A stretch of 64,000 nt of DNA from Shewanella algae (GTDB lineage Bacteria; Pseudomonadota; Gammaproteobacteria; Enterobacterales; Shewanellaceae). This document shows positions 53,262-62,905 of the stretch, piece after piece. The stretch is from assembly GCF_009183365.2 (NCBI RefSeq), contig NZ_CP068230.1, forward strand, positions 879,001-943,000. Direction: 5' to 3'. How positions within the stretch are numbered: position 1 is the first letter of the stretch; each line of letters starts with the position of its first letter. A program made the position numbers and the translations under genes. The notes beneath the pieces are model-generated. The model made no database searches and was not told where the DNA came from. It saw only the letters and a list, made by a program, of their open reading frames with translations.

Positions 53262-54817
53262 TGGTGACTGAGCAGTGGTTGGAACAGGCGGCAAAATTGC
53301 TGGAATGCCAGCAGTTTGATGGGCTGTTGCAGCAGTTTCTCGATACTTTGGCATTGGAGCTGGGGCTGGATAACCATCTGTTTCTGGCGCCGGGCTTCGA
53401 TGGTCGGGAACTCAAGCCACTGTCCTGCCTTGGCCTGTGTGAAGGGATCTCATTGCAGGCGCTTTGTTTGGCGGTTACCGACTTTCGTCATCCGTTTGCC
53501 CATGTGTTGCAGACAGGCGAAGCCATGCTGCTGAACAAGGCCCGGCTCGCCTACTGGCAGGAGCACAGCGGCTTTGTCAGCCTGTGCGATCGGGTCGGCA
53601 AGGAGCAGGCACTGCTGCTTTTCCCGCTGAGCCATGAGGGTCATGTGCGGGCTATCCTCTGTCTGCGTCTGGCCGAGCAACAGGGCAGTGGTCTGCTTGT
53701 CCGTCAGGACTGGCAGCAATATGCCGCCGTGTTTATGCGCCACTGGCAGTTGCTGGATAAGTTGTTGCGGCAGAATTCAGATCAGTCTCAGCTGTCGAGC
53801 TCGCTCGATGAACTGCGTCGCCAGCAGCAACAACATGATGCCATGCAACAACTTGGCAAGAACCTGGTGGGCGACAGTCAGGCCATGAGTCAGCTCAGGC
53901 AGGAGATAGTGCGCGGCGCGGCCTCACAGTTGTCTGTGTTGGTGCAGGGCGAAACGGGGACGGGCAAAGAACTGGTGGCCCGGGCGATACACGACTTTTC
54001 TGAGCGCAGCGGCAAACCTTTCGTGGCGATCAACTGCGCCGCAATACCGGAAAACCTGCTGGAGTCCGAGCTGTTCGGTTATGCCAAGGGGGCTTTTTCC
54101 GGTGCCGACAAGGATAAGCAGGGGCTGATAGCCCAGGCGCACCAGGGCACGCTGTTTTTAGATGAAATCGGTGATATGCCTTTGAATCTGCAGTCCAAGT
54201 TACTGCGGGTACTGGAAACTGGGCACTACCGGGCACTGGGAGGCAACAAGGAGATCTACGCCGATTTTCGCTTGGTGGCCGCTACCCATGTGAACCTCAA
54301 GGAGCAGATCCACAGTGGTGAGTTCCGTCGCGATCTCTTCTACCGCTTGTGCCAGTTTCCACTGCAGCTACCGGCGCTCAGGGAGCGGCTCGAGGATATC
54401 CCCGATTTGGCGGCGCACTTTATTGCACTGTTCAATCAGAGTCAGCAGCGACAGATCCCCGGCATCCGCTTTAGCGCCCTCAATCGGCTGAAGAACCACG
54501 GCTACCCGGGCAATGTCCGCGAGCTGCGCAATATGCTGGATTATGCCTGCGCCCTCACTGCCGACGGTGTCGAGATAGATACTGCGTCTTTGCCGGCGAC
54601 GGATTCGGAAATGCCCAAGCCGCAATTACCCAGCGAAGAGGGGCAGGAGTTTGAGGCCATTTCCGATCTCAGGCTGGCGGTAGCTCAGTTTGAGCGGGCG
54701 GTGATCAGCGCCAGATTGAAGGCCTGCAACGGTGACAGAGCCAAGGCGGCTGTCAGTCTGGGAATGCCGAAACGCACCTTTTCCCACAAATGCCAGAAGT
54801 TGGAGATTAACGAATAA
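53261..54817 (+). CDS. vasH: VasH-type sigma-54-dependent activator of T6SS genes
   Basis: A 518-residue enhancer-binding protein. An N-terminal GAF-like domain (~20-175) is followed by an AAA+ domain with Walker A GETGTGK (~229) and the sigma-54 contact loop GAFSGA (~276), a Thr-to-Ser variant of GAFTGA. The C-terminal Fis-type helix-turn-helix is DRAKAAVSLGMPKRTFSHKCQKL. In V. cholerae VasH with RpoN turns on hcp-vgrG modules. Here both hcp promoters carry three palindromes and a -24/-12 element, so VasH is the likely ligand. The start is GTG (53261 or 53264); it overlaps tssH and tagO by one base each. Confidence 0.93.
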   Translation: MVTEQWLEQAAKLLECQQFDGLLQQFLDTLALELGLDNHLFLAPGFDGRELKPLSCLGLCEGISLQALCLAVTDFRHPFAHVLQTGEAMLLNKARLAYWQEHSGFVSLCDRVGKEQALLLFPLSHEGHVRAILCLRLAEQQGSGLLVRQDWQQYAAVFMRHWQLLDKLLRQNSDQSQLSSSLDELRRQQQQHDAMQQLGKNLVGDSQAMSQLRQEIVRGAASQLSVLVQGETGTGKELVARAIHDFSERSGKPFVAINCAAIPENLLESELFGYAKGAFSGADKDKQGLIAQAHQGTLFLDEIGDMPLNLQSKLLRVLETGHYRALGGNKEIYADFRLVAATHVNLKEQIHSGEFRRDLFYRLCQFPLQLPALRERLEDIPDLAAHFIALFNQSQQRQIPGIRFSALNRLKNHGYPGNVRELRNMLDYACALTADGVEIDTASLPATDSEMPKPQLPSEEGQEFEAISDLRLAVAQFERAVISARLKACNGDRAKAAVSLGMPKRTFSHKCQKLEINE

Positions 54818-55470
54818 TGTCAAGGATTCAAGGCGTTATATTTTTATGCCTGTGGGGGCTGGCCGCTTCGGCTCAGGCCTCGGACGACACAGTGGCCAAG
54901 GCAGAGGCTTGTACCCAAATCCCTTCCAGACTGGAGCGACTGGCTTGTTTCGATGAGCTGTTCAACACTCCGGTGGCAACCGTGGTGCCGCAGCAAACCA
55001 CTGACAGCAGCCCTTATCCCGAGGCGTTTCAGGTCGCCATGGCGTCCGAGAAAAATCGTCAACAGGGCATGGCCTTTATTGCCGGGCATCAAGCGGATGC
55101 CGTAGAAGATCTCTGGTTGACCGCGCCTGCTATAGGCGCCTTGCCACCGCGTCCGGTACTTATGCTCAGCTGCATCGACGATATTAGCCGGGTCGAACTG
55201 ATGTTGCCCACGGCGCTGGAAGATGGCTGGGCCCAGGTAGGGCTGCAGATCAACGGCGTCGAGCAGCAGTCGCAGCGCTGGCTCAGTGATGATACCGGCT
55301 ATATCTTCCGCACCGGCCGCGGCCTGCCGGCCATTCAGGTGATGAAAGCCCTGATCCGCGGCGACGATGTGCGCCTGCGTTCGGCCAACAAGGCGATAGA
55401 CGGCTTGCAGTTTGATACCCGAGAACTTGGCAGTGCGCTCAAGCCACTGCGTCAATCTTGCAGGTGGTGA
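54817..55470 (+). CDS. tagO: T6SS-associated periplasmic protein TagO (VasI)
   Basis: A 217-residue exported protein with signal peptide MSRIQGVIFLCLWGLAASAQA. The mature N-terminus has the Cys pair of the VasI family (EACTQIPSRLERLACFDELF). C-terminal PPRPVLMLSCIDDISRVELM and a final Cys follow. VasI/TagO is conserved in Vibrio-type T6SS clusters; its function is little understood. The start overlaps the vasH stop by one base; tssA begins 3 bp after its stop. Confidence 0.88.
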   Translation: MSRIQGVIFLCLWGLAASAQASDDTVAKAEACTQIPSRLERLACFDELFNTPVATVVPQQTTDSSPYPEAFQVAMASEKNRQQGMAFIAGHQADAVEDLWLTAPAIGALPPRPVLMLSCIDDISRVELMLPTALEDGWAQVGLQINGVEQQSQRWLSDDTGYIFRTGRGLPAIQVMKALIRGDDVRLRSANKAIDGLQFDTRELGSALKPLRQSCRW

Positions 55471-55473
55471 TAG

Positions 55474-56871
55474 ATGGATCTGAATCAATACCTGGATAAA
55501 GTCAGCCGCCCCATCAGTGAGGCCAATCCCATAGGAGAGCGCCTCAGCGATGATGTGCTGTTTGACTATGTGGAAGGCCAGATGATGAAGGTGGGGTCGC
55601 TTTCGCATTCCGAAGTGCAATGGCACGAGGTGGAGAGTGCGGCCTTAAAGTTGCTGGAAACCAAGAGCAAGGATTTAAAACTGCTCACCTATTTGCTGCA
55701 GTGCCTGCAGCATCAGTGCAGTTTGGAGCGTTTCTCCTGTTCGCTGGCACTGCTGGAGCGTTTTATGGCCTCCTTCTGGGAGACTTGCCATCCGGCGCCG
55801 GGCCCCAGAGGCGTGTTGCCCAGGCGCAAGTTTTTCGCCCAAATAGTGCAGCGAACCCTGAAAGCAGCCGAAGGGCTGGATACCGATTTTTGCGATCCCG
55901 ACACCAAGTCGGTATTGCTGCAGTCTCTCAAGGCTCTATGTGATACCGCGGCCGCCAAAGAGTTGCCTGTGGATGAACTGCAGGCCCTGGAGGCCAAGCT
56001 CAAGCGCCGTTTCAGCAGTGAGCCTGCCAACAAGCCCAAACCCGCGCAGGAATCCAGCTCCGGTGAAAGCCGCAGCAGTGAAAGCAGGGATATGCCCAGG
56101 CTGGAGATAGACAACAGCAGTGACAAGGCTACCAAGCAAGCTCTGCTCAAGGTGGCAGACTTTATCGCCGAGAATCCGGCGGGCATGGCGCTTGGCCTCA
56201 GGCTTAGACGCTTTGCCATCTGGTTCAGTGTGACCTCGGCGCCGGAAAATGCCAATGCCAAGGGCGAAACCAGCCTGATGCCTATCTCTGTCGACAGAGT
56301 GGCCGAGTATCGCAGCCAGTTGGCCAAGAGTCCGGATCTGGCGCTGCTCAGGCGCATAGAGCAGAGCCTTAGCCTGAGTCCTTTCTGGATTGACGGTCAC
56401 TGTCTCAGTGCCCAATTGGCACAGACCTTGGGGCAGCCGGCCTGGGCTCAGGCGATTCTGGAAGAGACGGCGGCCTTTGTTGAACGTCTGCCTGCGCTTT
56501 TGGATATGTCATTCAAAGGCGGCGTGCCTTTTGTTTCCAAAGAAACCCGCAGTTGGCTCAACGGCAGCGAGCAGCAGGGTTCAGGCTCGGCCGAAGGCAA
56601 CAGTTACGAGCAGGAAATTTGGGAACTGGCCGCCAGTGGCGGGTTGTCGTTGGCATTTGCGGCGCTCAACGAAAAACTGCACAAGGCCACTGAGCCGAGG
56701 GACAAGTTCTATCTGCGGCTGCTGGGGGCCGATTTGAAAGACAAACACCAGTTAGGGGCTATGGCAGAGGTGGAGTACCAAGTGCTGCTTGGCCAGGCCA
56801 CGGACACCAGTCTGGCGGATTGGGAGCCGGGTCTGATGTCTCGTTTACAACAAAAAGTCAATCTGAGTTAG
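55474..56871 (+). CDS. tssA: T6SS protein TssA (VasJ, ImpA_N domain)
   Basis: A 465-residue TssA. The N-terminal ImpA_N domain begins with the ISEANPIGERLSDD pattern and has WHEVESAALKLLETKSKDLKLLTYLLQCL. A Ser/Glu-rich linker lies at about 185-210, and a C-terminal VasJ-type domain (LSPFWIDGHCLSAQLAQTLG) follows. TssA proteins organise sheath and tube assembly from the baseplate. No membrane segments. It is followed after 10 bp by tssM. Confidence 0.92.
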   Translation: MDLNQYLDKVSRPISEANPIGERLSDDVLFDYVEGQMMKVGSLSHSEVQWHEVESAALKLLETKSKDLKLLTYLLQCLQHQCSLERFSCSLALLERFMASFWETCHPAPGPRGVLPRRKFFAQIVQRTLKAAEGLDTDFCDPDTKSVLLQSLKALCDTAAAKELPVDELQALEAKLKRRFSSEPANKPKPAQESSSGESRSSESRDMPRLEIDNSSDKATKQALLKVADFIAENPAGMALGLRLRRFAIWFSVTSAPENANAKGETSLMPISVDRVAEYRSQLAKSPDLALLRRIEQSLSLSPFWIDGHCLSAQLAQTLGQPAWAQAILEETAAFVERLPALLDMSFKGGVPFVSKETRSWLNGSEQQGSGSAEGNSYEQEIWELAASGGLSLAFAALNEKLHKATEPRDKFYLRLLGADLKDKHQLGAMAEVEYQVLLGQATDTSLADWEPGLMSRLQQKVNLS

Positions 56872-56881
56872 GTACAGGGAA

Positions 56882-59800
56882 ATGTATATGTGGTCGATGA
56901 TCAAATCCTTTTTGAGGAAACTGCTGCCGGAACTGAAGTCGGCGCTGCCCATTTTGCTGGTGGCTATCTTCGTTCTGGTCAATGTGGCGATTTGGTGGGC
57001 GGGCCCCTGGCTGGAGCTGGACGGTGAGAAACCGTTGGCATCGACAACGGCCCGAATTATAGCCAGCACCATCTTCTCCCTGTCCTGCTTTACTATTTGG
57101 GGCTGGGTGCAGTGGCGTCGTCTGCTGCGTATCGGCGCCTTGAAGGTCAGGGAGCAGCAGCTCAAGGAAGACCCGGTGAAGATCCTGGTGGAACGCCAGG
57201 AGCAGGAACTCAACGAGGTGATGGTGGGCATGAAAGAAAGCCTCAACACCCGTAACTACCTGTACGCCTTGCCTTGGTTCCTGGTGCTTGGGGTGGAAAA
57301 CGCCGGTAAGACCAGCCTGATTAACCGCTCCGGGCAGAAGTTTGTTTTCTCTTCCGTTATGCGTGCTTCGGGCAAGAAGTCTGAAAACCCTTTCTCTTTT
57401 GACTGGTGGATAGGTGACGATGCCGTACTGATTGACCCGGACGGTGAGCTGTTGACCCAGAAGCCTTCGGTAACCAGCCCGGATGGCGAGACAGAGCGCC
57501 GCCTGTGGTTGCACTTTGTCGAGTGGCTGGAGCGCACCCGCAGTCGCCGCCCCCTGAACGGGGTGGTGTTGGCGCTGGATATGGCCAGCCTGGTCAGCGA
57601 TCCTGTGGCCGAACGCAAGGCCTACGCCCACTTGTTGCGTGCCAGATTGCGCGAGCTGATGGAAACCCTGTCAACTCGTCTGCCCGTGTATATCACCCTG
57701 ACCAAACTGGATCTGCTGCTGGGATTCGAGCCCTTCTTCCGCCATTTCACCCAGGCGCAGCGGGATGAGATCCTCGGTTTCACCTTCTCCCTGAATTCGG
57801 TCAACGATCTCGACAGCTGGCTCAATGAGTTTGATCAGGATTGGCAAGACTTTATTCAGCGCATCAATGCCGGCCTGCCAAGGGCGCTGCTGCAGTGCCG
57901 CGACAAGGAAGAACGCTCGGCCATCTACAGCTTCTCACGTCAGATTGCCGGTGCCCACAAGGTGCTGCGTGAGTTTTTCGTCGATGCGTTGGCAAGCGAT
58001 CAGTTCTCGACCTCGGCACTGGTGCGCGGGGTTTATATGACCTCTGTTTACCAGCAAGGGGTGCCGACAGATGCCTATGTGGATGGCGCTTCCCGCCGTT
58101 ATGGCCTGAGTGAGTCGGTCAACAGTGCCCAGCGCAGTGAAAACTCTACTCCCTATTTCACCCGTTCGCTTTTTACCCGCATCATATATCCGGAAGCGGG
58201 TCTGGCTTCGGACAACTTCAAGGTGGCCAAGCAAAAACGCCGCATCATGGCGCTGTCCTTTGTGGCCTGCTCCATCGCCTCTGTGCTCTTGATTGGCAGC
58301 TGGCACAGATACTACCTGCTCAACAGCGCTCAGGCCGATGCCGTGCTGAGTAAGGTGAATGAATACAACGAGCTTATCGATAACACCAACTTTGATCCGC
58401 TGGCCCGCAACGTGATCCCGCCACTGAACACCATTCGGGCGGCTACCCTGGAGTTTGGTTTCTTCCGTGACAAGCCGAGGTTAATCTCAGATCTCGGCCT
58501 CTACCAGGGGCACACCATAGGACCCAAGGTAGAAGAGACCTATCTGAACCTGCTGTCCTATCGTTATCTGCCGATACTGCTCCGGCAAGTGGCGCGGGAT
58601 CTGGCCGATGCGCCAGAAGGCAGTGATGAAAAGCTGGCGGTATTGCGGGTATTCAGAATGCTGGCCGATAAGAGTGGCCGCCGCGACAGCTTTGTTCGCG
58701 AATACTTTGCCGATGTTTGGCAGAAGGCCTATGAAGGCAATCGTGAACTGCAGACCCAACTGATGGAGCATCTGGATTACGCCTTGTTGCACACAGACTT
58801 GCAGCATGCACGGCTGGAGTCCAATCCGGACGCCGAGACTGTGCTCAAGCCATTCGATACCATGGTGGCCCAGGCCCAGAATGAGCTGAGTCTGCTGCCG
58901 ATAGAACAGCGGGTATACAGATACCTCAAGTCCTCTTCGGTATCTCAGTTGGGGGCACCGCTGGATCTGCGTTTGACCGTTGGCCCGGCCAATGAATTGG
59001 TGTTTGACTCCCAGATAGCTGCGCAGGATCCTGAGATCTTCAAGATCCCGAAAATACTCACCAAACAAGGTTTTGAGCGCTTCTTTATCCCGAGATCTGA
59101 TTCAGTTGCCGAGCTGGCGTTGATTGACAGCTGGGTACTCGGCCAGGCTCACAGCACAGACTTCAGCGATGCCGACAAGACGGCGCTGCGCAACAAGATA
59201 GTGGCCCAATATCTGGCCGACTATAACGCCAGCTGGCGCCGGGCGCTGAATGGTTTTGAACTGAAGAATTTCGAAGACATCAACCAGGCGGTGTTGGTAC
59301 TGGATAATGTGGCCATGAGCAACAAGCCGCTGTCGCGCCTGCTGGAAACGCTGGGCAGCAATACCCAGCTGTTCCCGGATATGCCGGATGATGATCAGGC
59401 CCGTCAGGCGCTGCTCAAGTCGCCTCAGTATCGTATCGCCTCGACTATAGACGGTGACTTTGTCGAATTGAACCAGATGCTCAAGTCCCAGGACGGTAAG
59501 CCGGCTTATCTGGATGAAGTGATGGAAGCCGTGGTGCGCTTGCACGCTTATCTGCGCGGGATCCAAAACTCCCCGGATGTGGGCAAGGCGGCACTGAAGG
59601 CGGCTCAGGAAAGGCTCAAGCTTAACGACGCCGACCCTGTTTACGCGCTGGAACGTATTTCCGATGGCCTGCCCAAGCCGCTGGACTCTATGGTGTCCAA
59701 GTTGGCCAAGGAGAGCTGGAAGGTTGTACTGCAGAGTGCTATCAAGCATCTTGAGGTGCGTTGGTACAACGAAGTGTATATGGAGTTCCAGCAGAATCTG

Positions 59801-60448
59801 GCATCCCGTTATCCCTTCAATCCCAAGGCCACTAAACAGGTGTCGATTGCCGATTTTGAACGTTTCTTCGGCCCGCACGGCACGTTGAATACCTTCTATG
59901 ATCAGCAGATGCGGATGTTCCTGGAAGAAAACATGGATCAGCTCAACCAGTTGGCAGGCAGTGAAACCGGCCTGATCCGTAAAGAGGTCTTGCAGGCGAT
60001 AGAGCAGGCAAAACAGATCCAGACCGCCTTCTTCAACCTCAAGGGCAACCTGGACGTACAGTTCACCCTGGAGCCACTGCAGATGAGCCCCAACAAGCGT
60101 CGTAGTGTCATCAACGTCGATGGCCAGTACGTGGAATACACCCATGGTCCACGTCGCGCCATCGAATTGGTATGGCCCAACACCTTGCGGGAAACGGCCG
60201 AGAGTAAGCTGACTTTGGTGCCAAGCGAAGTGAATATGTCACCGCGTTCCTTGAGCTACGAAGGCCCATGGGCATTCTTCAGGTTGCTCGACAGCGCCAG
60301 GATCACCGGCTCCAGCTCGACCAGTGTGGATTACCAGTTCAATGTGGATAAGGGCGATATCTCCTATCGGATCCACACGGCAGACAACAGTAATCCCTTT
60401 ACCTCAAATCTGCTCAGCAACTATCAGTTGCCTAAAACACTCTACTGA
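56882..60448 (+). CDS. tssM: T6SS membrane-complex protein TssM (IcmF/VasK)
   Basis: A 1188-residue TssM of full length. Two N-terminal membrane helices (about 18-40 and 50-75) are followed by a cytoplasmic GTPase-like domain with Walker A GVENAGKTS (~137-145), then a third helix (~455-475, MALSFVACSIASVLLIGSW). A ~700-residue periplasmic region ends in the TssJ-binding beta-domain (SYEGPWAFFRLLDSARI). It spans the inner membrane and contacts TssJ, so it lacks its lipoprotein partner if tssJ is dead. Start at 56882, with an ATG at 56888 also possible. Confidence 0.95.
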   Translation: MYMWSMIKSFLRKLLPELKSALPILLVAIFVLVNVAIWWAGPWLELDGEKPLASTTARIIASTIFSLSCFTIWGWVQWRRLLRIGALKVREQQLKEDPVKILVERQEQELNEVMVGMKESLNTRNYLYALPWFLVLGVENAGKTSLINRSGQKFVFSSVMRASGKKSENPFSFDWWIGDDAVLIDPDGELLTQKPSVTSPDGETERRLWLHFVEWLERTRSRRPLNGVVLALDMASLVSDPVAERKAYAHLLRARLRELMETLSTRLPVYITLTKLDLLLGFEPFFRHFTQAQRDEILGFTFSLNSVNDLDSWLNEFDQDWQDFIQRINAGLPRALLQCRDKEERSAIYSFSRQIAGAHKVLREFFVDALASDQFSTSALVRGVYMTSVYQQGVPTDAYVDGASRRYGLSESVNSAQRSENSTPYFTRSLFTRIIYPEAGLASDNFKVAKQKRRIMALSFVACSIASVLLIGSWHRYYLLNSAQADAVLSKVNEYNELIDNTNFDPLARNVIPPLNTIRAATLEFGFFRDKPRLISDLGLYQGHTIGPKVEETYLNLLSYRYLPILLRQVARDLADAPEGSDEKLAVLRVFRMLADKSGRRDSFVREYFADVWQKAYEGNRELQTQLMEHLDYALLHTDLQHARLESNPDAETVLKPFDTMVAQAQNELSLLPIEQRVYRYLKSSSVSQLGAPLDLRLTVGPANELVFDSQIAAQDPEIFKIPKILTKQGFERFFIPRSDSVAELALIDSWVLGQAHSTDFSDADKTALRNKIVAQYLADYNASWRRALNGFELKNFEDINQAVLVLDNVAMSNKPLSRLLETLGSNTQLFPDMPDDDQARQALLKSPQYRIASTIDGDFVELNQMLKSQDGKPAYLDEVMEAVVRLHAYLRGIQNSPDVGKAALKAAQERLKLNDADPVYALERISDGLPKPLDSMVSKLAKESWKVVLQSAIKHLEVRWYNEVYMEFQQNLASRYPFNPKATKQVSIADFERFFGPHGTLNTFYDQQMRMFLEENMDQLNQLAGSETGLIRKEVLQAIEQAKQIQTAFFNLKGNLDVQFTLEPLQMSPNKRRSVINVDGQYVEYTHGPRRAIELVWPNTLRETAESKLTLVPSEVNMSPRSLSYEGPWAFFRLLDSARITGSSSTSVDYQFNVDKGDISYRIHTADNSNPFTSNLLSNYQLPKTLY

Positions 60449-60523
60449 GCCGCCGGGCTTCCACAGCTTGGAAGCCCAATTCCCCTGTGGGACTCAACTT
60501 AATGGAATTTGAGGTGTACCAAG

Positions 60524-61798
60524 TTGATACAGCAAACAACAGTGAATGCCGGATGGTTCAGAATGACCGCAGCACCGGCTCAGCTTCGGGAAGATAACCG
60601 CTATCAGCAGATGCGTAGTGAGATCAACCGGCGCCAATCTCCCTTCAGTGGTGGGACGGATTGGGAAAAGGTCTATGATCTTGCTGCCACTCTGGCGATG
60701 ACAGATGGGGTGGATCTACTGGCGGCCAGCTACTTTTCGGTAGCTGCGGCCAAGACCCGCGGCATTGCCGGTTTGGCATCCGGGCTGGAGTTACTGTTAA
60801 CCGTGTTGGCGCACTCGAAAGAGATGGGCACTATCAGCCCGGAAAAGTGCGCCGAAATACTGAACTGGGCCATAGGCAAGTTATTGCCGGAGCTCAAGGA
60901 TATGCAAGCTACTGAAGGCAATATCCGTGAGTGGTATCGGTGTGAATATGCCTGTCAGCAGCTGTTTGAGCTGATGCAGGCGCGTCAACCCAAGCAGATG
61001 CCAAACCTGGATGCGCTCGGCTTTCAAATCTTCGACAAGATTGATGGCGTTAAACAACCGGCCAAGCGACCCGCTGTTGCCACAAGTGCTCAGCAGCAGG
61101 CTAATTACAAGGGGCTGAGTTGGCCGCTGGGACTAATCCTCTTGCTGCTGGCATTGACGGCGGGACACTTTGCCGAACCTTTGGGGCTGACCATAGGGCA
61201 GAAGTTCTGGCCTGAGCGATTTGCGCCCAAGCCACCCGAGCAGGTGACCCAGTTGCCGACTGAAACGGCATTGCCGCTGTGGCAGAAGATAGATCAGCTA
61301 TTTGGCGCTGCACCTTTGGCCAACGATGAGCCATATGTTTATCCCGAGCAGGTAGATTATCTGTTGGAGCTGGACAAGTATTTCCAGCGTTTTGCCGCCA
61401 GTCGCACCCGAGCGGCCAACTTAAGCAAAGAGTTACAGCAATGGCAGGGGCTTGATGCCAACAAACTCAGTGCGCTGCAGCGTCAGTCACGGGATATGGC
61501 CGAGTATGCCAGCAGCCTGTCCCCCGTGTTGGCCAGAGCCTACTTCATCGATGAGCTGCTCAAGCAACAGCAAAATGAGCGGGCAGCTCAGGAGCTGACA
61601 CTGCTGGACAGGCAACTGAAATCCCTGCTGATCAAGCGCACTTTGTTGGCCCAGAGTTTGGGGCTCACTCAGGCTTCTGGCGTTACAAATGACCCGGCAG
61701 TCCAAACCGCTCCTGACTCGGATAAGGCGCCAATGGCGGCGGGTTCAGATAGAACTAATGTCCAAGATGCGGCCGATGTTCAAGATGTTGTTATGTAA
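60524..61798 (+). CDS. vasL: T6SS-associated protein VasL (ImpA_N domain, membrane-anchored)
   Basis: A 424-residue protein with an N-terminal ImpA-type region (AQLREDNRYQQMRSEINRRQSPFSGGTDWEKVYDLAATL). One central membrane helix (WPLGLILLLLALTAGHF, about residue 208) and a helical C-terminal part follow. Position after tssM equals vasL in V. cholerae. A TTG at 60524 is preferred as start because GAGG lies nine bases upstream; TTG 60509 would place that site inside the gene. Last gene of the operon; its role in secretion is not well defined. Confidence 0.85.
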   Translation: MIQQTTVNAGWFRMTAAPAQLREDNRYQQMRSEINRRQSPFSGGTDWEKVYDLAATLAMTDGVDLLAASYFSVAAAKTRGIAGLASGLELLLTVLAHSKEMGTISPEKCAEILNWAIGKLLPELKDMQATEGNIREWYRCEYACQQLFELMQARQPKQMPNLDALGFQIFDKIDGVKQPAKRPAVATSAQQQANYKGLSWPLGLILLLLALTAGHFAEPLGLTIGQKFWPERFAPKPPEQVTQLPTETALPLWQKIDQLFGAAPLANDEPYVYPEQVDYLLELDKYFQRFAASRTRAANLSKELQQWQGLDANKLSALQRQSRDMAEYASSLSPVLARAYFIDELLKQQQNERAAQELTLLDRQLKSLLIKRTLLAQSLGLTQASGVTNDPAVQTAPDSDKAPMAAGSDRTNVQDAADVQDVVM

Positions 61799-61888
61799 TA
61801 CAAGAATTCCCCCGTTTGGCCGCCTTTGTGTTCGCTCTTGAACTCTGGCCTTTGGCGGCTTTTGGCCACTCTTTCAGGCAACTCTCTT

Positions 61889-61948
61889 CGGGCAAGAAGT
61901 TGCCCGGCGAGCAAAAAATTGCCCGGGTTGGGGCAAGAAATTGCCCGG
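61889..61948. promoter_or_regulatory. Three 19-bp palindromic activator sites upstream of hcp (copy 2)
   Basis: Sites at 61889-61907 (CGGGCAAGAAGTTGCCCGG), 61908-61926 (CGAGCAAAAAATTGCCCGG) and 61930-61948 (GGGGCAAGAAATTGCCCGG). Spacing and order equal those of copy 1 and the GGGCAA/TTGCCC arms are kept. Likely VasH enhancer sites (inference). Confidence 0.72.
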
Positions 61949-61996
61949 TGAGTGGGAGTGGGTTTGGATGTTGTTGTAAAACAGTGGGTTACGATT

Positions 61997-62012
61997 TGGC
62001 ATGCTTCTGGCA
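61997..62012 (+). promoter_or_regulatory. Sigma-54-like promoter of hcp (copy 2)
   Basis: TGGCATGCTTCTGGCA, identical to 26871-26886, 48 bp before the hcp start, with GG-N10-GC spacing. Confidence 0.65.
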
Positions 62013-62060
62013 TTGGGTGATGAGGTTTTATCACTCATTCAACAGTAAAAGGAATTAACC

Positions 62061-62579
62061 ATGCCAACACCATGTTATATCTCCATCGAAGGTCAAACCC
62101 AGGGCAACATCACCGCAGGCGCGTTTACGGCCGAGTCAGTGGGCGACATCTTTGTGGAAGGTCATGAAGACGAGATGCTGGTTCAGGAATTCAACCATGT
62201 GGTGACAGTGCCGACCGACCCACAGTCAGGTATGCCTTCGGGTCAGCGGGTGCACAAGCCGTTCAAGTTCACCGTGGCGCTGAACAAGGCGGTGCCTTTG
62301 ATGTACAACTCGCTGTCATCCGGTGAGAAGCTGAACAAGGTTGAGCTGAAGTGGTACCGCACCTCTATTGAGGGCAAGCAGGAACACTTCTTCACCACCA
62401 AGCTTGAAGGTGCGACGATAGTGGACATCAACTGCCACATGCCACACTGCCAGGACCCGAACAAGGCAGATTTCACTCAATTGGTTGAGGTGTCAATGGC
62501 CTATCGCAAGATAGACTGGGACCACGTGAGTGCCGGTACTTCAGGAGCGGATGACTGGCGCAAGCCCATCGAAGCCTGA
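62061..62579 (+). CDS. hcp: T6SS tube protein Hcp (copy 2)
   Basis: A 172-residue Hcp whose protein sequence is identical to that of 26935-27453; the genes differ only by a few silent changes. It is transcribed from its own sigma-54-like promoter after the structural operon ends. Both copies feed the same apparatus, so they raise Hcp dosage. Confidence 0.97.
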   Translation: MPTPCYISIEGQTQGNITAGAFTAESVGDIFVEGHEDEMLVQEFNHVVTVPTDPQSGMPSGQRVHKPFKFTVALNKAVPLMYNSLSSGEKLNKVELKWYRTSIEGKQEHFFTTKLEGATIVDINCHMPHCQDPNKADFTQLVEVSMAYRKIDWDHVSAGTSGADDWRKPIEA

Positions 62580-62589
62580 TAGTGTGTGT

Positions 62590-62612
62590 CAGCCACCGCC
62601 TTGCGGTGGCTG
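62590..62612 (+). terminator. Hairpin after hcp (copy 2), possible attenuator
   Basis: The same CAGCCACCGC/GCGGTGGCTG stem as after copy 1, again with a weak T run. The remaining ~290 bp before vgrG hold no visible gene and include the block that differs from copy 1. Confidence 0.55.
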
Positions 62613-62905
62613 TTTGCCATTGGGGTGTTTTCTGGCGGGGACGTCAACTGACAGTGTAAACGGTTGATTGAGAGCCAGTGAGCAGGCCAATGGCTTTTGG
62701 TGCAATTCGGCTAAACGAACATTCAACAGACATTCGAGTCAATCGCATTTAGACCAAGAGCAAAACGGCACTCGGCGACAGCGAGCAAGCCCAACAGAAG
62801 TTCAGGGCTGAGGCAAGCCAGGCAGTAGCTTAAGTAACAATCCTGAGCAACAAGCCTAAGCAGCAAGAGTACCGCGAAAGGACAGGGACAATAAGGACAG
62901 CGAAG

